Below are positions 34,599-46,372 of a stretch of DNA of 64,000 bases, piece by piece. The stretch's first letter is position 1. Each line of letters begins with the position of its first letter. The stretch covers positions 10,850,001 to 10,914,000 of the forward strand of contig CM063106.1 of the NCBI GenBank assembly GCA_031841125.1, in the 5' to 3' direction. Source of the stretch: Acanthococcus lagerstroemiae. Taxonomy: Eukaryota > Arthropoda > Insecta > Hemiptera > Eriococcidae. Both the position numbers and the translations under genes were made by a program. The notes beneath the pieces were generated by a model, which was given only the letters and a program-made list of their open reading frames with translations, was not told the origin of the DNA and did no database searches.

Positions 34599-37180
34599 GG
34601 GCGAAACTGTAAGGGAGTGTGGGGTTGAACGCCCCCCCCCCATAATGGCAAATTTTGAAACTGTTCATTTGAATTTTTCATTTTTTGCGAATGTATGTTT
34701 GTTTGTTTGTTTTTTCACAATTAAAAAATATTTTGATTACAAAATCGGCAATTTTTTAATGTTTTAAAAATTTTGTCGGCGACTTTTTAGTTTTCAAAAT
34801 ATATTTCTCGGAAAATTTTTCTTCTCCACCTCCCCAACTGAAAGTCAAATTTCGTTTCTGAAAATGGAGTACCTTGGACTCCTATCAGAGACTAGAAGGT
34901 TTCAAGCTGAGTATCGAACGTTATCTGAAAGGTTGAAACAAAACTGTGGTGTGGAAGACATTTCGAAAATCTGAAAGTCGGTAGCAAACGTTGAATTTCG
35001 AATTTCACTGACTATTCTGTTTTTACTAGATTCTCTGTTTGACCTAGAGCCTAAAATTTGAGAAAGTTGAACATTTTATTAAAATCTAAAAGTCGAAAGC
35101 AAAAGTCTTATTTTCCAATGTCACAAGCTGAATCCGATAGCAAATGTTCTATTATTTAATTTACGTGCTTTGGTCCTGGTGAATATAGGGGGGAAATTTG
35201 GTCTGGAACAAAAGTCAAAACTCCATGTGTTTTTTCCATTAGAACAAAAGGGAGCTTGTGGTGCGGACTTCCCTAATTCCAATTGAAACTTTGTAGTTTT
35301 TTTTATTGATTTTATTGGAACTAATTTAGGAGACACGAATCAAAGGAAATTCAGAAAAAAAAACAAGATCACCAAGAGTAAATAACAACCACCTTAATGT
35401 GTAAAGGAAGTTGTGTGTCCCTCTCAAGTATTCCTCATATCCTTCCAGCTTACCCTCCCAGACTAGGGTGTGCTCATGTGCGCAAATGTGAATGGTTGTG
35501 GGACAAGGTTCCAATCTGCATTTGCAGGGACGAAACTGTGGGGGGGGGGGAAGGTGAAACACCCCCAATAATTTGACAGTCGACAAATTTTGAAACTGTT
35601 CATTTGAATTTTTCATTTTCTAAGGTATTATGTTTTAATGAAGCCTAAAAAATTCTTGAACAAAGTCGGAAGATCCTTGAAGTCTCAGAGAAGTCTGAAA
35701 GGATTCTTAACCCTTCAATACCACACATGTGACAATTGTCACAGTGGTATAAAATTCGCAGCAGCGACGCGAGTCAGAGGGGAGACTCAGCCGCATAACT
35801 CCTAGTGCCTGCGCGCATATGATTTACCTTCTCTCTCGTGTGAGTTTTGGTTGCCTACTCGAACTGTCAAAGGGGCATGCATTTTTTAAATTGATTTTCT
35901 GTTAAATATCGTCAATACCACTGAAGTGACAGAAGTCACACCGACCTAGTTTCACTCTTACAGAGCACTATATACAATTTTGAGGTTAATAGGTTGCATT
36001 GAATTCTGTTTTTAATCAATTTGGACCAAGATTTATCATATTTTGGTGGTTTAATTTATGCATTCGAGTTAGTTTTTTGATGTAGCTCAGTGCGAGAAAA
36101 TATTTCGAGGTGGACCCGAGGAATACGGTGTCGAGAGGAAGGCTCAGGTTGAGACATTTTGTGAAAGCCGCGAAATAAACTGTCATGCGTGTCGTTTTTT
36201 CTTGTTCCTCAGCAAAATACTTTTTACTGTACTGCAACCAGTTATTTTTCTTTCCAACGAAAAATAATTATCGGCGGATGTATAACTCATTGTCTCTTCT
36301 TGCCAATTACAGAATTCTTGATCAAGTGAAAATAATTCCGAAAATGTGAATGAGCAAAGTAAAAATTATATAAGATAAACAAAATTAGGGGGAAAATAGT
36401 GACAAACAACTTGTACCAAGTTTCAAGAAGTGTCCGCATTCAATGCATTCTTAGGACAAAAGTAATGTTATAAATTTTAAAAAAAAAATCGATTGAGAGC
36501 TATTAACATGAAGTGGTGGAGGAAATTTTAAAATTATGCCTATTTTTTATTAAAATCAAATTTTAACCTCCAATTTGAATTTTGCATGAAAAAATAGGTA
36601 TAGCATCATCCAATTTGGTGGGTTAATGATAAAAGTGATGAATTTTTGAATACTGTGACAATTGTCACATGTGTGGTAATATCGGAAGAAAACCTACGTG
36701 TGGTATTTAAGGGTTAAAAGTTTCACATAAGTTGGAGGAGGCGGTCTTGATAGGTCAAAAGAGTCTTGTTATCGTAGTATTAAATAAATCCAGGAAACCC
36801 CTCAGATGGTGCAGATTTGCACAAGGGCCGAGGAAGATGAATGTCTCAAGCGGCTCACTATAAAAAAGGCGCTTCAACAATAAGGTAAAAAGAGGAACGA
36901 AGGAAGGAAGAAAAATAAAAAGTAGAACAAAGGCAGACTTTCTTTGAGGGTACAAGGACGTTCTCAAAAATTAGTCCCCGGGCTCGTATTTTGCTTCTGC
37001 TTTATTATTTTTTTTTATTATTTTTTTTTTCCAATTACAAAATATTTTAATTGAAAAATTGGCAAATTTTCAAATGTTCAAAAAATTTTGTCAGCGAATT
37101 TTTAGTTTTCAAAAAATATTTGTCGGCAGATTTTCCTTCTCCACCCCCCCCCCCAAATTGAAAGTCAAGTTTCGCCTCTG
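34599..37180. mobile_element. GAAACT/poly-G repeat family, copy A (about 2.6 kb with inserts)
   Basis: It begins CAGGGGCGAAACTGT and ends AAGTCAAGTTTCGCCTCTG, giving inverted ends of the hAT-like type CAGNGGCGAAACT. The interior (34860-35420) matches copy B at 49020-50880 along most of its length (for example GAAGGTTTCAAGCTGAG, CCAATGTCACAAGCTGAATC, CAAAACTCCATGT). A second internal start-like motif at 35526 suggests nesting of two copies. The piggyBac-like element 35711-36713 is inserted. Poly-C and poly-G runs lie just inside the ends. No transposase. Confidence 0.6.
35711..36713 (-). mobile_element. piggyBac-like non-autonomous element, copy 1 (1003 bp)
   Basis: TTAA flanks both sides (35707-35710 and 36714-36717). 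The ends CCCTTCAATACCACACATG and ...GTGTGGTATTTAAGGG are inverted repeats starting with CCC as in piggyBac elements. Just inside each end lies the perfect palindrome TGTGACAATTGTCACA. A 73-codon frame inside (36016-36237, minus) has no transposase motifs. The second copy (45279-46275) lies in the other orientation and is about 90% alike by eye. Confidence 0.85.
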
Positions 37181-37739
37181 CTCACACGAAACTATCTATG
37201 CCCATGCAAATATGCTGGACGCCCATTTTCCTTCTAAGCAGAGAAAGAGAAATGGCGTATTTTTTTCTGAAAGAGTGCTTCAATTACTGTCACAATTTAG
37301 GGGGATGGTTAGCAAAAGGGTATTAGTAACATGACTGCAACTTTGAGTAAATCGAGCTTAAATTTCATCGTGCAATATATTGCTTGTGAGAATTCTACAT
37401 GTCCATGGGTCGCATGGAAATCATGCATATAGCTCATAAAAGTCAGGAGCGGATGGGCGCTAAAATAGTTACCGGGCATTAGCAACGGCGTGGCGCCTAT
37501 AGGGTTTTATTCGCCGCCCCCCCCCCCACTTCCTCAACATCCAAAAATTGCGTTTCTACTTAGGTATATTTATAACTGAGAACAGCCAGCGATGTAAAAG
37601 TGATAGATAATAAAAAATAATTGAACAAAAAAAGAACATAAAAAATATTATACTTAATAAAAAAGTATCAACAATGTAAGGAGGTAATTTAAATTCTAAC
37701 TGGAATTTCTTTTAATGTAATATTGTATAGAATATTTTG
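37181..37739. other. Non-coding, nothing recognised
   Basis: Contains a poly-C run at about 37517-37528. A stretch near 37190-37440 has phrases (GCAAATATGCTGGACGCCCATTT, ATCATGCATA) also seen at 28780-28950, so it is probably a dispersed repeat. No genes. Confidence 0.3.
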
Positions 37740-37915
37740 AAATAAATGAAAACAGATAAAGCAGAAGAAGTTGATGAAGTTGCTAGTGAGTTATCGAGGA
37801 ATACAGGACGTTGAGGAAGAAGAAATGCCAATAGATTTCCAGAAAAGTAGGTTAATTATGATTCCTAAAAAAGCAGGAGCAAAGCAAATGTAAAGATTAT
37901 CGTACTTAGCCCCGT
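37740..37915 (+). pseudogene. LINE reverse transcriptase fragment 1
   Basis: The plus strand reads QDVEEEEMPIDFQKSRLI then MIPKKAGAKQ and, after a frame change, CKDYR: RT block 1 of a LINE with the pattern PxDFxKSxLIxIPKKxxAxxCxDYRTL. Only about 55 codons remain. A homologous fragment lies at 39215. It differs from the RTE-like elements in the window. Confidence 0.65.
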
Positions 37916-38555
37916 AGAAAGAAAAAGAGGGCCTAGGGGAATTTCCACGGGCCCCTTCTCCTTCCAGTTCATTTTATTCTTTTATCAGATAGGAAAAAAT
38001 TAAAAGCTACGGGATAAGAGGTTTCTTTCATGGTGTAAGGAATGATTGCTGATTTGATGATCAGTTAAATTCAAAATTCTATGAAAATATACCCCAAGTT
38101 CAAAAAGTTCAGGAGTTACTAAACTTCTTCTCACAAGATCCAAAATTGAAGTTTAAAAAAATGGTATCCTAATAATATCGCCCACCTACAACCTGTATTG
38201 ATATCGCAACTTTGAAGTCGTGTCGAAGCCACAGATTTGACAATACGTCTTTTCCGTTTGTGCCATTCGATTCCTTGGAATTTTCTTTGTCAGATTAAAT
38301 ATTTTTCAAAATTTTTCCGCCGTAAGGGGGTAGAGGGGGGGTTGGAAGATATAAAATTGCACACCTATGGTTCCAAAAAAAAACAGATTTCATAAAAATA
38401 TTCCGTGGAGGAAGGAGGGGTCTCTGAACACTCGGAATACACTTGAGAACATTTTCTTGTAAAAATGAAAAGGAGCGCCAACGGGGGGGGGGAGTGGTCA
38501 TTTTTTTAAATTATTGGGCGAGGTATCGAAATCTATGTTTTTTGACTCCCCGAAT
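37916..38555. other. Non-coding, nothing recognised
   Basis: Includes two G-rich tracts (38329-38340 and 38481-38491). No frame with recognisable similarity. Confidence 0.3.
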
Positions 38556-38801
38556 TCATTTCCATGGTCGTTTTCCCAAAAAACCAAGGAAGGGGGAGGG
38601 GGGAATTTGAGACTTCCCAGGTGGGGTATCAAAATGCATGTTTTTTCTGACACGTTTGACATAATATTTCAATGTAGACTTCGGTACCCTGTATGTATTA
38701 GATGCTTTCAAAAGACCCATTTCTTTCTTCAGAAGACTTTCTACTGCATAATCCATGCATTGTTTGGTCCAAGTCCAACGGTTTTCCACAGCACTCGACA
38801 T
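38556..38801 (-). pseudogene. Pipsqueak-type HTH fragment of a transposase-like protein
   Basis: An 81-codon minus frame from an ATG has, at residues 14-50, CMDYAVESLLKKEMGLLKAS followed by NTYRVPKSTLKYYV. This is the psq helix-turn-helix pattern (aAVexvkxgxmsllkAsxxfxVPrSTLxxyv) that begins pogo/Tigger-like transposases and related insect proteins. Beyond residue 55 similarity stops, and no DDE domain is nearby. It could be a first exon or a truncated transposon copy; a Tigger-like MITE lies 600 bp away. Confidence 0.65.
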
Positions 38802-39214
38802 TATACTGCAAAGAATTCGACTAACGTGATTTTGAAGGAGGCGATATTATGGCACTTTCAATGTTTTCAGAGAAAATTTCAAAAATGCAACTTCTTATGA
38901 AAATTGCCAGAAAAACTTACCTGAACCCGATAGTTTGGAGTGTTCTGAACCGATAAATGCATTCATTAAGTTTTTTCGCGGCGTAATTTGAAAATAATCA
39001 TTCGTTTGTAGCAGACATGCAAAATTTTCCGACTTCACAAAACAGATTTTGTTCAATAAAATTTTTACGCGTGGGTTTCGGAACGCGACTTTTTCTACAG
39101 CGTGAAAGGGCCACAAAATACACATAGTACCATAATCACCCGCCAGATCGCGTCATAAACAGACGAGATATTGAGGTGAGCGATATTTGGTACATTTACC
39201 TTTACACGAATTAA
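38802..39214. other. Nothing recognised
   Basis: A 76-codon minus frame (38895-39125) has no similarity I can name. No repeats with clear ends. Confidence 0.3.
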
Positions 39215-39410
39215 TTTGCAGAATATACGAGGAAGAAGAAATTCCAATAGATTTCCAGAAAATCGGGTTAATTATGATCCTTTTGAAAAAGCGGGAGCAA
39301 GCAAACGTGAAGATTATCCAAATCAGGCATGCATGATAGTACAAGGGGGAGTGTTAGAATGATAAGGTTTGCAGATGACATTGCTATAGGGGAAAGAAGT
39401 AAAGAATAAC
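39215..39410 (+). pseudogene. LINE reverse transcriptase fragment 2
   Basis: EEEEIPIDFQKIGLIMI repeats the block seen at 37815, then sequence jumps to RMIRFADDIAIGERSKE, the catalytic FADD block, so the middle of the RT is deleted. The Tigger-like MITE is inserted right after it, and the reading seems to resume at 40003 (KKTLKKLDEKSRI). Confidence 0.7.
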
Positions 39411-39412
39411 TA

Positions 39413-40000
39413 CTGTAGACTCCTAATTATCCGCCCTAATTGGGGCTGAAGATAAGGCGGGTAACGAAAAAGGCGGATAACCCGAAAACATCTAATTTTG
39501 ATTAAAAAACTTTGGAAAATGGGGAAAATAATTTTTATTGAATTAGGTACGTTAGGTGGTAAACAAAGAATCTTCAATATTTAAAAATAATAAAATCGGC
39601 AATTTTGGCTTCTTTGGTCAATGAAGGGGAAGAAGACAATACTATAGAAGAAAAAAGCTAAAAAGAAAAGTAATTTATTTACTTCATGATAAGACGCTCT
39701 TCAGCGGAATAATTTCTCCACTTTCTGAATTTCATGAATCTTGAGCAGTGATCGCTGGCTGTTGTTCTTTAAACACCAGCGACTTTTCCAATGCTGAAAA
39801 AGCATCGTCATAATTCATTTATGTACTGACGCTTTTCCTACCAGTTTTTCAGAATCATCATCAGCTGTACTAAGTTAGACTAAAGTTATGATTTTAGTTA
39901 GATTTCGATTATTCGGACTGAGTTGGGCGGATAACCCAGAAGGGTGGGCGAATAACCCGGAGGGCGGATGAACTGATGGCGGATAATTGGGAGGCTGCTG
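39413..40000. mobile_element. Tigger/pogo-like MITE, 588 bp
   Basis: The ends CTGTAGACTCCTAATTATCC and the complement of the right end CAGCAGCCTCCCAATTATCC match the pogo/Tigger terminal consensus CAGTAGACTCNCGATTATCCG. TA flanks both ends (39411-39412 and 40001-40002). Additional GGCGGATAAC motifs lie just inside both ends. No transposase coding. Confidence 0.85.
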
Positions 40001-40054
40001 TAAAGAAAACACTGAAAAAATTGGATGAAAAATCGAGAATCTTGTCTAATATAA

Positions 40055-40170
40055 AAATGTGTTCATTTGTCTGTGTGTTTGTTCGAGGTTGGCGGGTACA
40101 CCGTTAGAGCTGGGGGGTTCGTATTTTCTGGATGTGTTCGTATGAACTCTGAAAAGATTTTTGGCTGGTA
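40055..40170 (+). mobile_element. Helitron-like terminal sequence, copy 1
   Basis: TCTAATATAAAAATGTGTTC followed by TGTGTTTGTTCGAGGTTGGC resembles the common insect Helitron 5' end (TCTAATATTATAAA...GTTTGTTTG). A diverged inverted copy is at 58695-58850, agreeing through GGTTGGCGGGT and GATGTGTTCGTATGAACTCT. No helicase is seen and no CTRR end was located. Confidence 0.4.
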
Positions 40171-40878
40171 AAATGTCAGTACACTCATTAGAAGCGGGAT
40201 CACACTATTTTTCCCCCTCTAAATGAAAGGACCCCGCCGGCAAAATGTAGTCTCGTATGATCATCGATTGTTTGGTCCCCTTTACACAATTTTAGTTAAA
40301 TTTGGTTGTTTCTGGTCAGATTTCATTTTTTTGTCTTTTTTCTACCAGTAACTTTGTATAATTTTCCTTATTTGTCAGTTCATTAGTCAGGGGCACCATT
40401 TTTACGATGGAGTCAAAGTGACCACTCCCGTACTACAAGGTTTATCAGAGGTATGTCACCCGATGTAGGCTAGAATAACATGAACCACCTATGTTAAAAA
40501 TTTACATAATTGTACGGAAACGTTGGTAACGATATTTATATTTTCAGATTTCAATTAATATAATTACTCTCTTAACTAGTTGGTTGCAACAGAATGAATT
40601 TGGTCGTTTTTGGCCGATTTTTGTTAAATCAGAGCTGGATTGTTCTTTACCCCTTCCCCGCGCAAAAACTAATACAAGTGTAGAAGCATTGAAAGTGTGT
40701 GCCCGCGAACATTTTTGCGGCGTGCTTCGGCTTTCAGAAATTCATTTCTTACTACCTCTCCGCAATGAGGTAACCTTAACCAACACCACTTTGGATAAGA
40801 GTTCCCCGTAAAATTGAAATCATTGTAAAGCAATCCTTTGCTCCGACAAGCCGAAAAGATTCCGACCAATGATAAAAT
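40171..40878. other. Non-coding, nothing recognised
   Basis: May belong to the Helitron-like element. A 75-codon plus frame at 40584-40811 overlaps a 93-codon minus frame and neither resembles a protein. Confidence 0.3.
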
Positions 40879-41535
40879 GATGCCATTTATGAGATCCTTA
40901 TGCCGATGACAAACTGTCTGCTGTAGGTATGCTAATTTTGCGTCTGACAAACAAGCCGTCCGGAAATCTTATATGCCGCGGAAGATGCAGTACATCTACA
41001 ACAAAAGTTCTGGGAATTTTCGTCGTATTAGTATCAGATTCTTTCACCTTTCCTCTCATCTATAAACATTTCAACTAATCCAATTAATTAGTCCGGAGAA
41101 GTTATAAAGTGCGGATCTTGCGCTGTTTGGTAGACTATGCTAAGCAACACATCTGAAGTCACGCGAAGCGTTGTAACATGTGTGCGTTGACAATGATGTT
41201 TAATTTTAGACGATAGGAAAATAGTACCATACCGCCCTATTTTCGGGTTGGAAAACAGTGTTTTATCATGATGATAGTCGTAATGCGCGGAAAACAAAAC
41301 TATTGAGGTGCGGAAAGTAAAAACGTTCAAGGGCGGAAAACAAAAAATCCCGGCCAGTTAATTCCTAGGCACGCGTGACGTCAAGACATTGAGTTACTGT
41401 TAGCAAAAATGCCCATCTTTTGTTTAGCCATCAGCATAAATCGGTCTAATTCACCATCCACCAACAAGGCTCTTTCTTAAAGCAAAAAATAGAGATTATT
41501 CATTATTTTCCTATCTTCTAAAATTAAAACAGTAT

Positions 41536-41648
41536 ACACAACGGCATTTGAAAGTAACGCGATTACTTCGTGCAATTACGTCACTCGGCTTCGCCTCGTG
41601 CCGCAAATTTTGCACTCGGTAATCGCATACTTTCCGCTGCCGTTGTGT
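41536..41648. mobile_element. 113-bp palindromic MITE inside the left arm
   Basis: ACACAACGGCATTTGAAAGT at the left is matched by ACTTTCCGCTGCCGTTGTGT at the right, with GCGATTAC/GTAATCGC pairing further in. It is part of the 430-bp extra sequence that is absent from the right arm. Confidence 0.7.
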
Positions 41649-42049
41649 AATCTACTATTATACATGTTTTCTCGGTGCACGTGTGTTTTGAAACTTGCGG
41701 GCTTTAGTGCATGTGGATAGATATTGAGGCTGTGATGTTTTCCTTAATACATAGGTTCGGATCCTATAGGGTTTGTATAACTTCAGAGGTATGCATATAC
41801 AACCCAATATTTACAAGAATTTTGTCTCATTTTCATTGTTTTTTTTTTGAACTGTTACCTCTATGCTATAGTTTTCTTTTATCCTTCTCTGTAAGTATAG
41901 ATTCCATCATCTTTTTCATATAACCTGTTATTAATGATATCTAGATAGTCTACGCAATCAATAATCATTTTCTATGAGTAATTTCTTTAATTGATGTACT
42001 CTATTTGTATAGTGTGTAGCAGATGTTAATATCTGTTCTGAAAATTGAA

Positions 42050-42338
42050 TAAAACACGGAAAAATCCGTATATTTACACTCAAAAATTATATTTTATATC
42101 CAAAATTTAGATTCACTGAGGGAAAGGGAGAGAAAGAGAACAGCATTCATTACAAATACAACAATAAATTTAATTATGTACTTACTGCGATATATTTTTG
42201 ATTAGGTTAATATAGGGGATACTATCAGCTCTGAATGCTGATTAAAATATGGGGAAATTCATATTTTACTCAAAAATGGCTATATTTTTACTCAAAAAAC
42301 ATATTTTATACCCCAAAATCTAGATTTACTGGAGAAAT

Positions 42339-42385
<47 letters not shown>

Positions 42386-42570
42386 AGCATTTATTACAAA
42401 TATAACGATACATTTAATTACTGCGATATATTTTTGATTAGGTTAATATACTGGGTATTATCAGCTCCAAATGCTGATTAAAACATGGAAAATGCCTATT
42501 TTACTCAAAAATGGCTATATTTTTAATCAAAAAACATATTTTATACCCCAAAATTTAGATTTACTGGGGA
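42050..42570. repeat. Tandem duplication of about 215-235 bp with (GA)n tract
   Basis: ATTTTATAYCCMAAAATYTAGATT recurs at about 42090, 42302 and 42538, with shared GCGATATATTTTTGATTAGG and AATGCTGATTAAAA between. One unit has a pure GA microsatellite at 42342-42383 (about 20 repeats). Confidence 0.75.
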
Positions 42571-44247
42571 ACAACGCTTCATTGTAATTTAATTATTTAA
42601 TTAATTTTCATATAAAGTACCTCGCTCATATTTCTCATAGCTGTTATTTCGCAGAAAATATAAAATTACTAGGTAATATAGTCTCCTTACTCCTTAAATC
42701 AGTAATCTGATAGAAATCAACTTGAATATCAATATGAATATCAATAATAGGTAGATTTAGAAATTAATATATTTCATATGTTTTTCTACATTTTGCTGTG
42801 ATAAATATTCTCTTTTCACTCATGTATGCATGTATAATATACAGTTTCTTACTCCTATATGTTGACACAGTCTGTTCATATATTCAAATTCCATTTTTCT
42901 CCTATTTTCTCGGTGTCTTCTCTGGCTATAATTATTATTAGTACCTCAAAAATGTGTTCATTTCCATAATGGAGATGCATTATTATCGAATTGGGATGCA
43001 TTTGGAAGGCTATAACACTCAGTGCAAACCTCATTTCAAAATACATTGACCAGCTGATAATTACTATCAGTTACTTTAGCTAAGAGTGGTTCACACACAT
43101 TTTCAATTTCCAGGAAACACCACATTTGCTAATACTATCATACATTACCTCCAAATTGGAAGACCTTTTCTCATGACAGTACATTTGGAAGCATTTGGTA
43201 AGATAGCGAACATTTGATAATATCTGCTACTGATAAATTGTTGACAATTTGAAAGTTAAACGCAATTTTCAATCTCCAGGAAATAACGCGTGTATGTGTA
43301 AAGAGGAATTTGATCCTGAGAATACATCTGGGGAGCGTCAATTGAAAAAGATGGTAGTATTGGCTGTTTGTTAAAATATTCATTTCTTATTAACTACTTT
43401 AACTGTCCCTCGCTCAAAAATGGAATTTGACCGCATGCTGGCTGTCAAATATACTCGCGACCGGCAAAGTAGTCCACAGCTATCCAAATTATCTCACCGG
43501 CTTGAATCTAATTGCATCTAGCGAGAGCTCGATGTTGGAAACGCATCGATAGCTTATTGGGGAAGAGAGTTGCCCCAATGATGACGGCTGGCACCATCTT
43601 CTCTCTCGTTTGAATCTCAAAATATTAAACCCTTCAGGTCAAAAAATAGAAAATATTAATAAATTATTAATATCTTCCATTTAATACTCGAAACATTCAA
43701 TCTATAGCCTCATTGCCTCCTACTTTATTGTTAAAGTTCGCTAATTATAAGCTGGTTGGATAAAGTAATTAAAATATTAATATTCCATATCTAATACTGG
43801 ATGCGAGAAATTTACATCTCCCAACATCATTCCACATGCTCTAGCCAGCGAGTTACAAAACGCACATGTACCAAGGAAAATATCACACCCTCAACATCCG
43901 TCACCGCACCGAGAAAACATGTATAAACATCATCGTCAACGCACAAGTGTTACAAGGCTTTGCGTGACGTCAGACGTGTCGCTTAGCATAGTCTACTAAA
44001 CAGCGCAGGACCCGCACTTTATAACTTCTCCCGACTAATTAATTGGATTAGTTAAAATGTTTATGGACGAGAGGAAAGGTGAAAGAATCTGATACTAATA
44101 CGACGAAAATTCCCAGAACTTTTGTTGTAGATGTACTGCATCTTCCACGGCATATGAGATTTCCGGACGGCTTGTTTGTCAGACGCAAAATTAGCATACC
44201 TACAGCAGACAGTTTGTCATCGGCATAAGGATCTCATAAATGGCATC

Positions 44248-44869
44248 TTCTGTCGGGTAAAGATTCAAACTGAAAGAGAGAAAAACAAAGTTCAAATATA
44301 AAATATCGTTTGTTGGGACCTTAATGGAAGATGGTCTTCGAGCAACACATTAGTGTAATTCTAGAAAATGGATATTAAGAAATTATTACCGGAGCTTACT
44401 TTCCTCCTCTAAAGTGAATTGTCGGTGATCTTTTTGATGTAGCCGCTTTAATATCCGAATACAAGCGCCGTGCGCGACACAGTCCCTATTCTATTGCTTG
44501 TTACCTGTACTGCGTTCTCAGATTGGGAGCCGGTTTTATGTTAATCTAAATGGATTTTTTAGTCATTTATGTAACAGTTTTTGCGTGTATTTATATACAC
44601 GAGTTCAGTCTCTGATACCTGGGAAGCTGGGACCAGTGTAATAATAAAAAATTTTCGTTTAGCAACATTTTGAAAGCCAATAAATGAGGTACTTGGATCC
44701 GTCTCTGGTCTCTGTATTTCTTTTGGATAATCAGAGATGAAACCCCGTGGCAATTTTGAGGCTGAAGGTACCTTTTTTTGGCATTTTCGTGTTGGTATAT
44801 GGATAATTGTAATGCCCCAACCCGTTAGGCATATAATCCACAGAAATCTGTCACCCAAACCCCAAACCT
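44248..44869. other. Nothing recognised
   Basis: A 99-codon minus frame (44559-44858) has no similarity I can name and overlaps the start of the next LINE. No repeats with clear ends. Confidence 0.3.
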
Positions 44870-46372
44870 CACCCTGGAAAGACTAACAAAAACAAAATTT
44901 GGCGTTTAAACACCCTCTTTTTTAACTGTCAAGGCTTAGCTAGCGAAGAAAGACTTTTGGACTTGAAGCATGCCCTAAAGAAGATCAAGTACGACATGAT
45001 AGGAATCAGCAAAATAAAAAAGAAAGGTGAGTTTTTTCAAAAACGGAAAAATGGTAACCTAATCTACTCTTTCGGTGAAATGAGAGGATATAGGGGGTGG
45101 GTTTCTATATAAATAAAAATTTGGCTGACCGTATCGTTGAGGCAAAACGGGGTATCTGAAAGAATTGCTATCTTGAAACTTGAAACTAACCAAAAAAATA
45201 TAATCATATTCGTACAAGTTTATGCCCCCACATTAGATACAGAGCAACAAGAAGTAGGCAAATTTTATTCTCAGTTAACTCTTAGATACCACACGTAGGT
45301 TTTCTTCCGATATTACCACACATGTGACAATTGTCACAGTATTCAAAAATTCATCAGTTTTATCAGTAGCCTACCAAATTTGATGGTGATATACATATTT
45401 TTTCATGCTAAATTCAAATTTAAGGTTAAAATTTGATTTTAATAAAAAATAGGCATAATTTTAAAATTTCCCCCACCACTTCATGTTAATAGCTCACAAT
45501 CAATTTTTTTTTAATTTATAACATTACTTTTGTCCTACGAATGCATTGAATACGGACACTTCTTGAAACTTGGTACAAGTTGCTTGTTACTCTTCCCCCC
45601 CCCCAATTTTGTTTATCTTATATAATTTTTACTTTGCACATTCACATTTTCGGAATTATTTTCACTTGATCAAGAATTCTGTAATTGGCAATAAGAGAAA
45701 ATGAGTTATACATCCGCCGATAATTATTTTTCGTTGGAAAGAAAAATAACTGGTTGCAGTACAGTAAAAAGTATTTTGCTAAGGAACAAGAAAAAACGAC
45801 ACGCATGACAGTTTATTTCGCGGCTTTCACAAAATGTCTCAACCTGGGCCTTCCTCTCGACACCGTATTCCTTGGGTCTACCTCGAAATTTTTCTCACAC
45901 TGAGCTACATCAAAAAACTAACTCGAATGCATTAATCAAACCCCAATATGATAAATTTTGGTCCAAATTGATTAGAAACAGAATTCAATTCAACCTATGA
46001 ACCTCAAAATTGCACACAGTGCTCTGTAAGAGTGAAACTAGGTCGGTGTGACAATTGTCACATCAGTGGTATTGACGATATTTAACCGAAAATCAATTAA
46101 GAAAAATTCATGCCCCTTTGACAATTTGAGTAGGCAACCAAAACTTGCACGCGAGAAGGTAAATCATGTGCGCACAGGCACTAGGAATTATGCGGCTGAG
46201 TCTCCCCTCTGACTCGCGTCGTTGCTGCGAGTTTTATACCACTGTAACAATTATCACATGCGTGGTATTGAAGGGTTAAGCGAAACAGTACAAAAAGAAG
46301 AAGAATGGGTCACGATAGCACCTAATGGGGAATTTTAATGCCAAAGTAGATAAAAACTACACGAGGCGTTGA
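44870..46372 (+). pseudogene. RTE-like LINE endonuclease, interrupted by a piggyBac-like element
   Basis: The plus strand reads LFFNCQGLASEERLLDLKHA (about 44920), YDMIGISKIKKKGE, NLIYSFGEMRGYRG and, in shifted frames, the IYAPT region (about 45220) up to 45278. After the inserted element it resumes at 46276 with LSETVQKEEEWVTIAP and, one frame on, FNAKVDKNYT. The LINE breaks off at about 46372, where a minus-strand gypsy RT begins. Several stops and frameshifts make it dead. Confidence 0.8.
45279..46275 (+). mobile_element. piggyBac-like non-autonomous element, copy 2 (997 bp)
   Basis: TTAA at 45275-45278 and 46276-46279 bound it. Ends are CTCTTAGATACCACACG and ...CGTGGTATTGAAGGG, the left one slightly degraded. 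The palindrome TGTGACAATTGTCACA lies near the left end and again near 46048 inside; the right-end version is mutated. Inserting into a LINE reading frame shows that it moved after the LINE. Confidence 0.85.

Larger units (their letters stand above)
40879..44247. mobile_element. 3.4-kb element with about 400-bp inverted arms
   Basis: Left arm 40879-41212 (from GATGCCATTTATGAGATCC) is matched, inverted, by 43915-44247 at high identity. After a 430-bp insertion the left arm resumes at 41650-41716 (ATACATGTTTTCTCGGTGC), matched by 43832-43910 on the right. The arms contain GTAGACTATGCTAAGC. No transposase lies between, and flanks show no target duplication, so it is either a foldback-type element or an inverted segmental duplication. 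The interior is AT-rich with a tandem repeat. Confidence 0.7.
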
